The notes below the pieces were generated by a model. The model was not told where the DNA came from and did no database searches. It worked only from the letters and a program-made list of their open reading frames with translations. Of a stretch of 64,000 nt of DNA, positions 16,386 through 24,754 are shown piece by piece. This DNA comes from Neorhizobium galegae bv. officinalis (GTDB taxonomy: Bacteria > Pseudomonadota > Alphaproteobacteria > Rhizobiales > Rhizobiaceae). Location of the stretch: NCBI GenBank assembly GCA_000985875.1, contig CCRI01000002.1:372001-436000 (forward strand), read 5' to 3'. Each line of letters opens with the position of its first letter. Positions within the stretch are counted from its first letter, which is position 1. The position numbers were made by a program, and so were the translations under genes.

Positions 16386-17347
16386 TGACAATGGACGCGA
16401 GAATGTCGACAGGCGAACAGGCCCTTACCGTTTCGGCGGGTGCAAAGACCCGGCCACGCAAGGCCGCCACCCGGCGGCAAAAGCAGGAGCGTCTGGTCGC
16501 TGTCGGCTTTCTCGCGCCTTTCATGCTGCTGCTGCTGATCTTCCAGTACGTTCCGCTGCTGGTGATGGCGAGAAACAGCTTCTACGATTATTCGCTGCTC
16601 AACCCGGCGGCGGAGAAATTTGTCGGCCTGCGCAACTTCGCCGACATGATCGAATACGACGATGCCGGGAGAAGTTTCGGCATCACCTTCCTCTTCGCTT
16701 TCGGCGTAGTGGTTTTCGTCATCCCGATCGCCTTCGCGATTGCCCTCTTCCTCAATTCGAAACTTCCGGCGCGCGGCCTGGTGCGCACCATGATCATGCT
16801 GCCGGTCGTCACATCCTCGGTGGTGATCGCGACGATGTGGTCCTTCCTGCTCGACCCGTCGAACGGATTGATCAACGGCGCGCTGGATATTGTCGGCATC
16901 GCCCGGCAACCGTTTCTGACCAGCACCACCCAGGCACTGCCGTCGCTGATCGCCATGACGCTGTGGCAACAGGTCGGGTTCGGGGCGATCCTGTTTCTGG
17001 CCGGCCTCCAGGGCGTGCCTTCCGAACTGGGCGAGGCGGCGCGCATCGATGGCGCCACGCGGTGGCAGGTGCTGTGGAACATCACCATACCGCTCCTGTC
17101 GCGGACCACGCTGTTCGTCGTGGTGATCATGACCGTGTTTTCGCTGCAAGCCTTCGCGCCCGCCTTCCTGATGACCCAGGGCGGACCACAAGAGGCGACG
17201 AACCTGATCGTCTACCACATCTACAATACCGCCTTCATCATGCAGCAGGCCGGTTATGCCTCGGCGCTTTCGGTCGTGCTGCTGCTCGTCGTCCTCGCCA
17301 TCTCGATGGTCCAGATGGCTCTCCTGCGATCGCGTTGGAACTACTGA
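16385..17347 (+). CDS. Sugar-type ABC transporter permease (MalF/UgpA type)
   Basis: A 320-residue permease with a cytoplasmic N-terminal tail of about 40 residues rich in Arg and Lys, six predicted membrane segments and the EAA loop GEAARIDGATRWQVLWNITIP. Its ATG shares one base with the preceding stop codon (TAATG at 16383-16387); in-frame ATGs at 16391 and 16403 are also possible starts. It pairs with the MalG-type permease encoded immediately downstream. Confidence 0.9.
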   Translation: MTMDARMSTGEQALTVSAGAKTRPRKAATRRQKQERLVAVGFLAPFMLLLLIFQYVPLLVMARNSFYDYSLLNPAAEKFVGLRNFADMIEYDDAGRSFGITFLFAFGVVVFVIPIAFAIALFLNSKLPARGLVRTMIMLPVVTSSVVIATMWSFLLDPSNGLINGALDIVGIARQPFLTSTTQALPSLIAMTLWQQVGFGAILFLAGLQGVPSELGEAARIDGATRWQVLWNITIPLLSRTTLFVVVIMTVFSLQAFAPAFLMTQGGPQEATNLIVYHIYNTAFIMQQAGYASALSVVLLLVVLAISMVQMALLRSRWNY

Positions 17348-17348
17348 C

Positions 17349-18194
17349 ATGACAACGACCCGCATCCGCCGCACCGCGCTTACTCTCGTGATCATCCTGT
17401 TGATCATCGCCTGTTTCCTGGCGCCCTATGCCTGGGTCGTGGCGTCGTCGCTCAAGAACCAGTTCACCGTGTTTGGCGACGTGACGCCGCTCTCCTGGCG
17501 CGCCTTCGTGCCGGTCGGCGCGACGATCGAAAACTATGTGTCGCTGTTCGAGCGCACGAATATCCTGAGAGCTCTGTTGAACACGGCGATCGTCGCGATC
17601 GGTCAGGTCGCGTTCACGCTGCTGCTGTGCTCGATGGCCGCCTATGCGCTGACGCGCATCAAGTTTCCTGGCGCCAACGTCGTCTTCATGCTGATCCTTC
17701 TGACCTTCCTTCTGCCGATCGAAGCGATGATGGTGCCCCTCTACCAGGTGGTTTCCGGGCTCGGCCTCTCCAACAGTCTGGTCGGGATCATGATCCCCTG
17801 GATCGCCAGCCCCTTCGGTCTCTTTCTGCTGAAACAGGCCTTCGAGGAACTGCCGACAGAGCTGGAGGATGCGGCGCGCATCGACGGTGCCGGACATGTG
17901 CGCATCTTCTTTTCCATCGTCCTGCCAAACGTCAAAGTACCGATGGTGACGCTCGGGCTCATCACATTCCTGTTCTGCTGGAACAGCTTCCTGTGGCCTC
18001 TGGTCATCGTCCAGGATCCTGCGCGCCAGATCATCCAGGTGGCGATCGCCCAGCAGGGTTCGCCGACCCAGCTGCCGAACTGGGGCGAGACATTCGCCGG
18101 AGCGACGGTCGCCACGGTGCCGCTCATCCTGCTCTTCCTGGTGCTCCAGAAGTACTTCACCCAGGGCATGGCCACCAGCGGGATAAAGGGCTGA
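17349..18194 (+). CDS. Sugar-type ABC transporter permease (MalG/UgpE type)
   Basis: A 281-residue permease with an N-terminal membrane segment after MTTTRIRR, a central hydrophobic domain and the EAA loop ELEDAARIDGAGHVRIFFSIVLP. The start at 17349 was chosen because the frame upstream translates through the previous gene as low-complexity sequence. The C-terminal GMATSGIKG is typical of this family. It completes the importer with 13956, 15081 and 16385. Confidence 0.9.
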   Translation: MTTTRIRRTALTLVIILLIIACFLAPYAWVVASSLKNQFTVFGDVTPLSWRAFVPVGATIENYVSLFERTNILRALLNTAIVAIGQVAFTLLLCSMAAYALTRIKFPGANVVFMLILLTFLLPIEAMMVPLYQVVSGLGLSNSLVGIMIPWIASPFGLFLLKQAFEELPTELEDAARIDGAGHVRIFFSIVLPNVKVPMVTLGLITFLFCWNSFLWPLVIVQDPARQIIQVAIAQQGSPTQLPNWGETFAGATVATVPLILLFLVLQKYFTQGMATSGIKG

Positions 18195-18198
18195 GCAG

Positions 18199-18996
18199 AT
18201 GAGCGATCTCCTTCTCCTGGACGCGCCTTTCGGCGGCCAGATCGGCTATCGTACGCTCGGCGCCGCAGGAGATTGGCTGGTGCTGATCCATGGCTGGTGC
18301 GGCAGCGCCGATCACTGGGATATCATCGGACCCGAACTCGCCCGCAATTTCCGGGTCCTTGTACTTTCACATCCCGGTTTCGGTGGCACAGCACCGCCGC
18401 CTGCAAGCGGGCAGACAATCGCGGCCATGGGCGCTGCGGTCGCGCATGTCCTCGATCATCTCGACATCTCGGGCGCCATCCTGGTCGGTCACTCCATGGG
18501 CGGCCCCATCTCCACGGAGACGGCGATTGCCGCACCGCAGAGAGTGGCCGCAGTGATCGGTCTCGATACGCTGTCCGACCGGGACTATTACGGACGTGTG
18601 CCTGATGACGAGATCCGGCGTCGGCACGAGGATTTCCAGCTGGATTATCCAGGCCGGATGCGGGCCATGGTCGATATGATCGTTCATCCGACCACCGAGG
18701 AGGCCATGCGAGCCCGGATCACCGAGGGCATGCTGGCCGCGGCACCGGGCGACTTCGCGCTGGATATCAAGGACGACCTGTTCTTCTGGAATGCCGAAGA
18801 TCGCTGGCCCCTGGTAACCTGTCCGAAAATGCTGCTGAATTCACCTTACGTGGCGCGTCTGGCGCATCCCGAGCCCATGCCTTGTTTCGCCCAAACCACG
18901 ATCGCCACCTACGATTCCGGCCACTTTCCCATGGTAGAGGCGCCGACGATGATTGTGGACAAGATCAGAAGTTGCATCGCCTGCTTGGTATACTGA
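18199..18996 (+). CDS. Alpha/beta-fold hydrolase
   Basis: A 265-residue cytosolic hydrolase: LIHGWCGSADHWD oxyanion region (about 29-41), nucleophile elbow GHSMGG (Ser near 99), and a C-terminal catalytic histidine in YDSGHFPMVEAP. It starts four bases after the permease stop, so it is part of the importer operon and probably acts on the imported compound, for example cleaving an ester or lactone. It is only distantly similar to the other hydrolase at 10800. The real substrate is unknown. Confidence 0.83.
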   Translation: MSDLLLLDAPFGGQIGYRTLGAAGDWLVLIHGWCGSADHWDIIGPELARNFRVLVLSHPGFGGTAPPPASGQTIAAMGAAVAHVLDHLDISGAILVGHSMGGPISTETAIAAPQRVAAVIGLDTLSDRDYYGRVPDDEIRRRHEDFQLDYPGRMRAMVDMIVHPTTEEAMRARITEGMLAAAPGDFALDIKDDLFFWNAEDRWPLVTCPKMLLNSPYVARLAHPEPMPCFAQTTIATYDSGHFPMVEAPTMIVDKIRSCIACLVY

Positions 18997-19033
18997 TTAT
19001 ATGATATTGAATGCAGCAGAGAAATGAACGTAT

Positions 19034-19798
19034 ATGCGCGCCACCAAAGCCCGACCGGTCACCAGCAACGCCGGCAGAGGAGCATTCGAATTGAACCAAG
19101 ATGCGGTTCGCATATCCAATGTCGTCGCGACACGCCAAGCGACACGATCGGACGAGTTGCGTGATCATCTCGAGGAGATGATCCTGGACGGCCGTCTGGC
19201 GCCCGGCGAGCGGCTGGACGAGATGGAATTGTCGCGCCGGTTCGGGCTTTCGCGAACTCCGGTCCGCGAAGCGATCAAATCGCTGCTCGCCATCGGCCTG
19301 ATCGAAACACGTGGGCGCCAGGGCACACATGTCGCCCTGTTGTCGATACCCGCGATCATCGAGATGTTCGATGTCATGGCCTCTCTTGAGGGACTATGCG
19401 CCAAGCTTGCAGCGCGCCGCGCGACGCCGACTGAGCGGGCCGCCATGCGCGCGGTCCATGAGGAACTCGTCAAGGCGTACGAAGCCGGCGATCCGGTGAA
19501 CTTCTACAAGATCAATCAGCAGTTCCACGATCTGCTCTATGAGGCAGCGCATACCCATTTCATCGCCGAACAAACTATCCAGCTCCGCCGTCGGATCGGC
19601 GCCTACAGGCTGCGCGCCACCTATCAGCCGGGGCGAATGCTGGGAACGCTGGCCGAGCATGTGCGGATCATGGATTCGATCGATGCGGGCGATCCCGACG
19701 CCGCGCAGAAGGCGGCAAGCGACCACGTCCAGCTTTTGGGCGACCAGCTGACCGACTTTATTTCGTCGCTTCCCCCTCGCCTCAACCTCTCCCAATAA
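19034..19798 (+). CDS. GntR-family regulator, FCD subfamily
   Basis: A 254-residue repressor-type protein. The winged helix spans about residues 33-100 with LRDHLEEMILDGRLAPGERLDE and SRRFGLSRTPVREAIKSL. The C-terminal FCD domain follows, with likely metal or effector ligands in INQQFHDLLYEAA and LAEHVRIMDSIDAGD. It closes the sugar-type importer operon and is the natural candidate to regulate it and the divergent catabolic operon through the palindrome near 13850. The ligand is unknown. Confidence 0.87.
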   Translation: MRATKARPVTSNAGRGAFELNQDAVRISNVVATRQATRSDELRDHLEEMILDGRLAPGERLDEMELSRRFGLSRTPVREAIKSLLAIGLIETRGRQGTHVALLSIPAIIEMFDVMASLEGLCAKLAARRATPTERAAMRAVHEELVKAYEAGDPVNFYKINQQFHDLLYEAAHTHFIAEQTIQLRRRIGAYRLRATYQPGRMLGTLAEHVRIMDSIDAGDPDAAQKAASDHVQLLGDQLTDFISSLPPRLNLSQ

Positions 19799-19821
19799 CG
19801 TTACGGCGGGGTAATCAGCAC

Positions 19822-20007
19822 TTGCCGCTGCGGAAACGGGAGCGGGTGATGCAGCAATTTCGCTTGCCAGGTGCGCTGCAACGGTTCGTCAGCGTCTTCT
19901 CTGCGGTCCGGAATCTGTTCGTCCTAACTCCCCTGAATAAGACAGCTATCGTCGTCCACTTGCATCGCCTCGGGCGATCGCACATCGGAGAAGCGTGGCA
20001 GGGATAG
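19822..20007 (+). pseudogene. C-terminal remnant of an IS6-family transposase
   Basis: A frame with no proper start translates to RERVMQQFRLPGALQRFVSV followed by FSAVRNLFV and ends HIGEAW. This matches the ending of IS6-family transposases (RERRMQRFKSPGSAQRFLS pattern), the part after the DDE catalytic core. Only about 55 residues remain; the helix-turn-helix and the catalytic acids are gone, and I could not see terminal inverted repeats. The rest of the gap to 20222 shows nothing I can assign. It marks an old insertion and deletion at the edge of the catabolic island. Confidence 0.6.
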
Positions 20008-20222
20008 CCGCATGACCGCTCCATGCCGGCCGATTGCCCATCCCTGCCGATTAACCTGACATCACCCTGCCCTGTCCGCTTTAGCGACGCCGCCGGGTAG
20101 ACCTTATGCCCGAGATGGAGGCGCCTAGCTGCTGCAAGAATCGTAGCATATCGTCAAGCCGCCAATCGGGGCCGACTTTCTTGCTAATTAATTCAAATAG
20201 CCGAACAGGCTCGGGATCGGAT

Positions 20223-21011
20223 TTACATCGCCGGAAGAATGGCGATATCCCGCACTTCGTTGTCCAGGCCGGAGATCGGGCCCACTTCGGTCGCGGTGCC
20301 GCTTTCGAGGTTAACAGTGTAGAGCATCTTGCCAGCCGCGAGATAGGCGGTGTTCTTGCCACTATCCTCGCCCTGAATGTCGAACGCGTAGGTGGCCGGG
20401 CTGTCCTTGATGCCTAGCTTGCCGATTGCCTTCAGCGTGCCGTCATTGGGCCTTGTCTGCTGGATAAGCGCACCGATGGTGGCATCAATATTGTACATCG
20501 CAGTCTTTTCCGGCTTGCCAATGGAATTTGTATAGGCCGCCGCGACGATATTGGGGACCTCGCCCTTGTGCATATCGCCATCTTCGAAGGCGAGCGCACC
20601 ATCGACGGTGACTGCCCCAGTGTCGGGATGGACGCGATGATTGGTGGTGCCAGTCATAAACCGTAGACGGTCCGCCATCGGGTTAAAATCGACCAGGACG
20701 GGCGTCTGGGTAGTGGTCAACATCTTGTCCATCTTCGCAACTTCGGTGGCTGCGCCGGTCTTGAGGTTGATCGTGACGATGCGGTGATCCGGGGTTACGC
20801 CGATCACGGTCTTGTTACCGGGACGGAAGTCGATGCCGACAAGTTTGTCGACGCCGGTGACCTTCATCGTCTTGGTGACGGCAGGCTTCGCCGTGTCGAA
20901 CATCACCAGCGTCTTGTCGCCTGTGAGGCCGACGACCGAGGCAGCGGATGCCGCCGAAACCGTTGCTGCAAAGGCTGAGGAGGCTATCAGAGCGAAACGA
21001 ATGGTCTTCAT
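20223..21011 (-). CDS. Secreted DUF4394 domain protein
   Basis: A 262-residue exported protein: signal peptide MKTIRFALIA to about SAASA, then repeated beta-propeller-like strands. Family features are VGLTGDKTLVMFDT, VGIDFRPGNKTVIGV, VDFNPMADRLRFMTGTTNHRV and EDGDMHKGEVPNIVAAAYTNS. DUF4394 proteins are of unknown function, often secreted and resembling repeat-based propellers. The start at 21011 follows a GGGAGAAAG ribosome site. The gene is divergent from an ECF sigma factor, which suggests it is a target of that system. Confidence 0.82.
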   Translation of the reverse strand: MKTIRFALIASSAFAATVSAASAASVVGLTGDKTLVMFDTAKPAVTKTMKVTGVDKLVGIDFRPGNKTVIGVTPDHRIVTINLKTGAATEVAKMDKMLTTTQTPVLVDFNPMADRLRFMTGTTNHRVHPDTGAVTVDGALAFEDGDMHKGEVPNIVAAAYTNSIGKPEKTAMYNIDATIGALIQQTRPNDGTLKAIGKLGIKDSPATYAFDIQGEDSGKNTAYLAAGKMLYTVNLESGTATEVGPISGLDNEVRDIAILPAM

Positions 21012-21099
21012 GTCTTTCTCCCGTGTTGATCCGTTGTGGAAGACACCAGCCACTCGGCTTTCGATGCTTCCTGAAAGGGAGACACGGGAGAACTGGCGC

Positions 21100-21138
21100 T
21101 TGGATGCAGGCACCTGAAAAATTTCATCATGCATCCAA
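21100..21138. promoter_or_regulatory. Inverted repeat between DUF4394 gene and ECF sigma gene
   Basis: The perfect 9-bp inverted repeat TTGGATGCA and TGCATCCAA with a 21-base spacer lies in the divergent promoter region. It could be an operator for a dimeric regulator, or a hairpin in the DUF4394 leader transcript. No known consensus was recognised. Confidence 0.35.
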
Positions 21139-21205
21139 ATTGGGTTCTATCGGGTATAGCTGGAGCCGCATGCTGGCCGGCGAGCGATGAGGAAGAGGTT
21201 AGTGG

Positions 21206-21757
21206 ATGTTGATAAGCCCAGTGTCGGATGATCTCGACAAAGCGCTTGTTGCCTGTGCCCGGGGGGATCAGATGGCCTTGCGCGCCATCTTCGAGTGCGA
21301 GGCCGCACACTTGGTGGCCGTCGCTCAACGGATCGTGCGACGGCGGGATCTTGCAGAAGAGGTCGTACAGGAAGCGTTCATCCGCATCTGGACCCATGCG
21401 CATCAATATCAGCCCGATCGCGGTTCCGCCCGCGGCTGGATCTATGCGATCGTCCGAAACAGGGCGCTCAACCTGTTGCGAGACAGCGGACGGGAACATA
21501 CCGTCGAGGAGGTTGAGGCACTGCAGGAACGCGACCAGGCCGACGAGGTGATGGCCGCGTGGCACAGGCTCGACCGCAATTCCCGCCTTCGTGAGTGCCT
21601 TGGTGCTCTGGACGAGATCCGGCGACGCGGTATCCTGATGGCTTATGTCGGTGGCTACTCCCATGGCGAGATCGCCGGGCGGTTGCAAATTCCACTCGGA
21701 ACGGCGAAATCCTGGATCAGGCGTGGGCTCGCCTCGCTGAGGGAGTGCATGGCATGA
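21206..21757 (+). CDS. ECF-type RNA polymerase sigma factor
   Basis: A 183-residue sigma-70 factor of the extracytoplasmic-function group. Region 2 includes AEEVVQEAFIRIWTHAHQY and GSARGWIYAIVRNRALNLLRD (about 50-95); region 4 includes RRRGILMAYVGGYSHGEIAGRLQIPLGTAKSWIRRGLASLRE, where the helix-turn-helix recognises the -35 element. It has no region 3, as expected. Its stop overlaps the start of the anti-sigma gene (21754), giving translational coupling. It likely controls its own operon and perhaps the divergent DUF4394 gene. Confidence 0.92.
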   Translation: MLISPVSDDLDKALVACARGDQMALRAIFECEAAHLVAVAQRIVRRRDLAEEVVQEAFIRIWTHAHQYQPDRGSARGWIYAIVRNRALNLLRDSGREHTVEEVEALQERDQADEVMAAWHRLDRNSRLRECLGALDEIRRRGILMAYVGGYSHGEIAGRLQIPLGTAKSWIRRGLASLRECMA

Positions 21758-22455
21758 TCTCCGACCGCAAGGACATTCCCGCAATCGCGGACGAGTACGT
21801 GCTGGGGTTGCTAGATCATGGCGAAGCCGCGCAACTCGAAGCTGACATGGAAGAGGACAAGGAATTGATGGCCGCGGTTGCCGCGAGCCGGGACCGCTTC
21901 CTGCCACTTGATATGAGTATCGAGCCGGCCGCGGTGAACGACAGCCTCTGGTCTCGTATCGAAGCAAGTCTTCAGCCGCAGGTGAAACCGGCTCAGCCGT
22001 CCCCACCTCCTGGCCTGAACGACAATCGCGCCGGGTGGCGGCTCACCGCGATCTCGGCAATCGCGGCCACGGTTATACTGGCCGTCGGTCTTGCCTTCAG
22101 CCTGATGCGGACGACGGAACCGGTTGTGGTCGCTGTCCTGGTCGATGAAGCCGGCGAGGTGCGGGCGGTGATCGAGGACTTCGGCAGCCAGCAGGCCGTC
22201 ATTAAAATGCTCGCCGACTTCGACGTCCCAGACGACAAGACGATCCAGGTCTGGACGCTGCCTTCCCGGGATATGGGACCTGTCTCGCTGGGCCTGATCG
22301 ACGGGATCCGCTCTGCGCGTCTCGATCGACCGAGCCTGCCCTTGCCACGCAACGGGCAACTTTACGAGATCACGTTGGAACAGGCCGGTGGTTCGCCTAC
22401 GGGGCGCCCAACCGGGCCGATCCTTGCCAAGGGCCTGGCCAAGTTACCGCGATGA
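21754..22455 (+). CDS. Membrane-anchored anti-sigma factor (RskA-like)
   Basis: A 233-residue protein with an N-terminal acidic helical part (DEYVLGLLDHGEAAQLEADM) that binds the sigma factor, one transmembrane segment around residues 108-130, and an extracytoplasmic RskA-type domain ending with strands of the kind VQVWTLP and LYEITLEQAGGSPTGRPTGP. No zinc HxxxCxxC motif is present, so it is of the non-zinc class. Position and overlap identify it as the cognate regulator of the upstream ECF factor. Confidence 0.88.
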   Translation: MISDRKDIPAIADEYVLGLLDHGEAAQLEADMEEDKELMAAVAASRDRFLPLDMSIEPAAVNDSLWSRIEASLQPQVKPAQPSPPPGLNDNRAGWRLTAISAIAATVILAVGLAFSLMRTTEPVVVAVLVDEAGEVRAVIEDFGSQQAVIKMLADFDVPDDKTIQVWTLPSRDMGPVSLGLIDGIRSARLDRPSLPLPRNGQLYEITLEQAGGSPTGRPTGPILAKGLAKLPR

Positions 22456-22649
22456 ACGGCGAGCGGCTGTATTGTGGACGTTGGAACCGGTCTGCATTTC
22501 GTGAACACGTGTCGGTGACTGAAATCGGCACGAAGTCGGCGTAGACCTCGCCAAGACGCTGTCTGCTTTAAAGCCCGCTCGACATCGGCGTCCGTGCCGA
22601 CTTGAAGACGCGAAGCCGACGTTCTCCCAGTGAGCGACTTCGACAGATA

Positions 22650-23492
22650 CTACTTCAATCGGTCCAGTAGCTCTTGGGCCACGGCCGGGGCGGAAGCGGG
22701 GTTCTGACCGGTGATCAGTTCCCGATCAGTCACGACATGTGCGGAGAAAGCTGCGTCAGCCTGACTGAATTGACCGCCCGCCCGTGTGAGCGCATCTTGC
22801 GGATAGAATTTCATCTCGCCGCCACCCAGCAGTCCCTTGGCCACTTCCTCTTCCTGGTTGCTGAAGGCCGTGAGCTTGTAGCCGGCATAGATCCAGTCCG
22901 TTTGTGCCTTTGCGGTTCCGCTCGTCTCGAACTGCGTAACGAACCCACGTGCATCCGGCAAAGTAGAGAGTAACGCGATGGGACCATGGCAGGCCAGCGC
23001 GGTCGTCTTGCCGTTTTCATGAAAATAGCGGAGCAGATTTCCGAGTTCGGAACTCACCAAAAGATCCTGCATGGGCGCATGCCCACCCGGAACGTAGACG
23101 GCGTCATAATGGTCGTAGCCGATCTGCTCGACGCGAGCGAGGCTGATGACCGGCGACTTCTCGCTCGACATCAGGCTCAGCTCCGACAGCTGTGCTTCGG
23201 CAGCGTTCATCGCCGCCTCGTCACCGCCAAAATACATCTTGTCAATAGAGGTCGCATCGACGGAAGGCACGGTTCCTTCCGGCGTGGCGAAGGTGATCTC
23301 ATGGCCGGCGTCACGCAGCGCCTTTACCGGCTGCATCAATTCGTTGAGGTAAAATCCGGTTTTGAACACCTTGCCGTCCTTCAGATCGAGGTGGTCGGAA
23401 CCGGACAGGACGATCAGCACGTCTCCGGCGTGGGCGCTTAAGGTGCTGGCGGCGAGTGCAAGAGAGATGGCAAGGCTGCGCGGAAGTTTCAT
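22650..23492 (-). CDS. Exported DJ-1/PfpI-family protein
   Basis: A 280-residue protein with a signal peptide (MKLPRSLAISLALAASTLSAHA) and a DJ-1/PfpI class I glutamine-amidotransferase-like domain. The nucleophile elbow is ALACHGP (Cys near 168), preceded by VYVPGGHAPMQDL and LLRYFHENGKT. Intracellular relatives act as glyoxalases, chaperones or hydrolases; export to the periplasm is the unusual aspect and suggests an extracytoplasmic detoxification or repair role. It follows the ABM and SDR genes on the same strand, 57 bases downstream. A 194-base gap to the convergent anti-sigma gene shows no clear terminator. Confidence 0.85.
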   Translation of the reverse strand: MKLPRSLAISLALAASTLSAHAGDVLIVLSGSDHLDLKDGKVFKTGFYLNELMQPVKALRDAGHEITFATPEGTVPSVDATSIDKMYFGGDEAAMNAAEAQLSELSLMSSEKSPVISLARVEQIGYDHYDAVYVPGGHAPMQDLLVSSELGNLLRYFHENGKTTALACHGPIALLSTLPDARGFVTQFETSGTAKAQTDWIYAGYKLTAFSNQEEEVAKGLLGGGEMKFYPQDALTRAGGQFSQADAAFSAHVVTDRELITGQNPASAPAVAQELLDRLK

Positions 23493-23549
23493 GGATTTAT
23501 CTCCAAAATGGATGAATGTTAGTCTTGGAAGCGACGGGTCGCGGCTCGG

Positions 23550-23852
23550 TCAGCCGACCACCTTGGTGAGACGATGCAGTGCGAAGTCGGCGAAATAGTC
23601 GCCCACGCCGCTCGCCTGAAAGCGCTGCATGGCGGCACCCTCCATATGTGCGCGCCACTGCGCCTCGCTGTGCCAGGTCTCGACGAAGATGCGGACGCGC
23701 CCATCATCGAGCGACTGGTGCAACTCGTAACGAAGGCAACCGTCTTCCACCAAGGTCTCCGCAACCAGCTTTTCCTGTGCGGCACCAAGGGCCGCTTCCT
23801 TGCCGGGCTTGGCGGTGGTGATGGCGATGATGGTCAAAGGCGTATTTGACAT
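23550..23852 (-). CDS. ABM-domain monooxygenase (quinol monooxygenase/YgiN-like)
   Basis: A 100-residue dimeric alpha+beta barrel domain: strand TIIAITTAKPGKEA, then CLRYELHQSLDDGRVRIFVETW and a helix MEGAAMQRF. This family includes cofactor-free quinol monooxygenases and antibiotic-biosynthesis monooxygenases. The start at 23852 leaves a 14-base gap to the upstream SDR gene. The frame stays open far upstream across that gene, but the translation there is not protein-like. It likely shares an operon with the SDR and the DJ-1 protein. Confidence 0.83.
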   Translation of the reverse strand: MSNTPLTIIAITTAKPGKEAALGAAQEKLVAETLVEDGCLRYELHQSLDDGRVRIFVETWHSEAQWRAHMEGAAMQRFQASGVGDYFADFALHRLTKVVG

Positions 23853-23866
23853 GGGGGAAGCCTTTC

Positions 23867-24658
23867 TCAGGCGATGGTGTTGACGAGACCGCCTTCGGCA
23901 CGAAGGGCTGCGCCGTTCGTGGCGGATGAGCGAGGGCTGGCGAGATAGGCAACGAGGTTTGCCACCTCTTCCGCTTCGACCATGCGCTGGAGGATCGAAG
24001 CAGAGCGGGCTGTGGCGAAGAATTCGGCCTCGATCTGCTTGATCGGCGCTGACGGATCGCTTGCCTGGCTGCGCAGGAAGCCTTCGATACCGTCCGAACG
24101 GGTCGGGCCCGGCAGCACGGAATTGACCGTGACATTGGTGCCGCGGGTCAATTGCGCCAGTCCACGAGAGACCGAAAGCTGCGCCGTCTTGGTGGTCGCG
24201 TAGTGAATCATATCGTGGGGAATGGCCAGGCCCGACTCGCTGGATATGAAGATGATCCGGCCCCAGTTGCGTTCCAGCATGCCGGGAAGATAGGTCCGTG
24301 ACAGGCGCACGCCGCTCATGACGTTGACATCGAACAGGTGGCTCCAGCCGGCGTCCGATATTTCGCCGAAGGCCTTGCTCTCGTAGATGCCGAGATTGTT
24401 GACGAGGATATCGACTGAAGCTTCGGCCCTGGCGATGACCCCGGCGCCCTCGGCCCCGGCGGCGTCCGCCAGAATGCCCGTTATGTCCGATCCGCCGGAT
24501 GCCTTGACGGCAGAGAGCGCGCTGTCGAGCTTGGCGCGGTCGCGTCCCGTGATGATGACACGCGCGCCTTCCACGGCGAGCGTGCGGGCGATTTCGAGCC
24601 CAATGCCAGCGGTGGCGCCGGTAACAAGGGCGGTTTTGCCTTTGAGTTGCAGATCCAT
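23867..24658 (-). CDS. SDR-family oxidoreductase
   Basis: A 263-residue classical SDR with all catalytic elements: TGATAGIG cofactor loop (14-21), NNLG in place of NNAG, Ser in ISSESG, and Tyr-Lys in YATTK. N-terminal MDLQLKGKTALVTG and C-terminal ALRAEGGLVNT agree with quinone or oxo-acyl reductase-type members. It is first in a three-gene minus-strand operon and divergent from a LysR regulator 96 bases away. Confidence 0.87.
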   Translation of the reverse strand: MDLQLKGKTALVTGATAGIGLEIARTLAVEGARVIITGRDRAKLDSALSAVKASGGSDITGILADAAGAEGAGVIARAEASVDILVNNLGIYESKAFGEISDAGWSHLFDVNVMSGVRLSRTYLPGMLERNWGRIIFISSESGLAIPHDMIHYATTKTAQLSVSRGLAQLTRGTNVTVNSVLPGPTRSDGIEGFLRSQASDPSAPIKQIEAEFFATARSASILQRMVEAEEVANLVAYLASPRSSATNGAALRAEGGLVNTIA

Positions 24659-24754
24659 GTCTATCTCCAGATTGTTGCTGGAGACAATTTATGATGTAGG
24701 AGCACAAGGCACTATTGCCCACAGAGGACATGCACCTGTGAATGAGGATCATCA

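Noticed and set aside
20081-20230. Minus-strand frame with PVRLFELISKKVGPDWRLDD, possibly a small gene or fragment
   Set aside because: It looks somewhat protein-like, but it is short, lacks a start outside the DUF4394 gene and I recognise no family.
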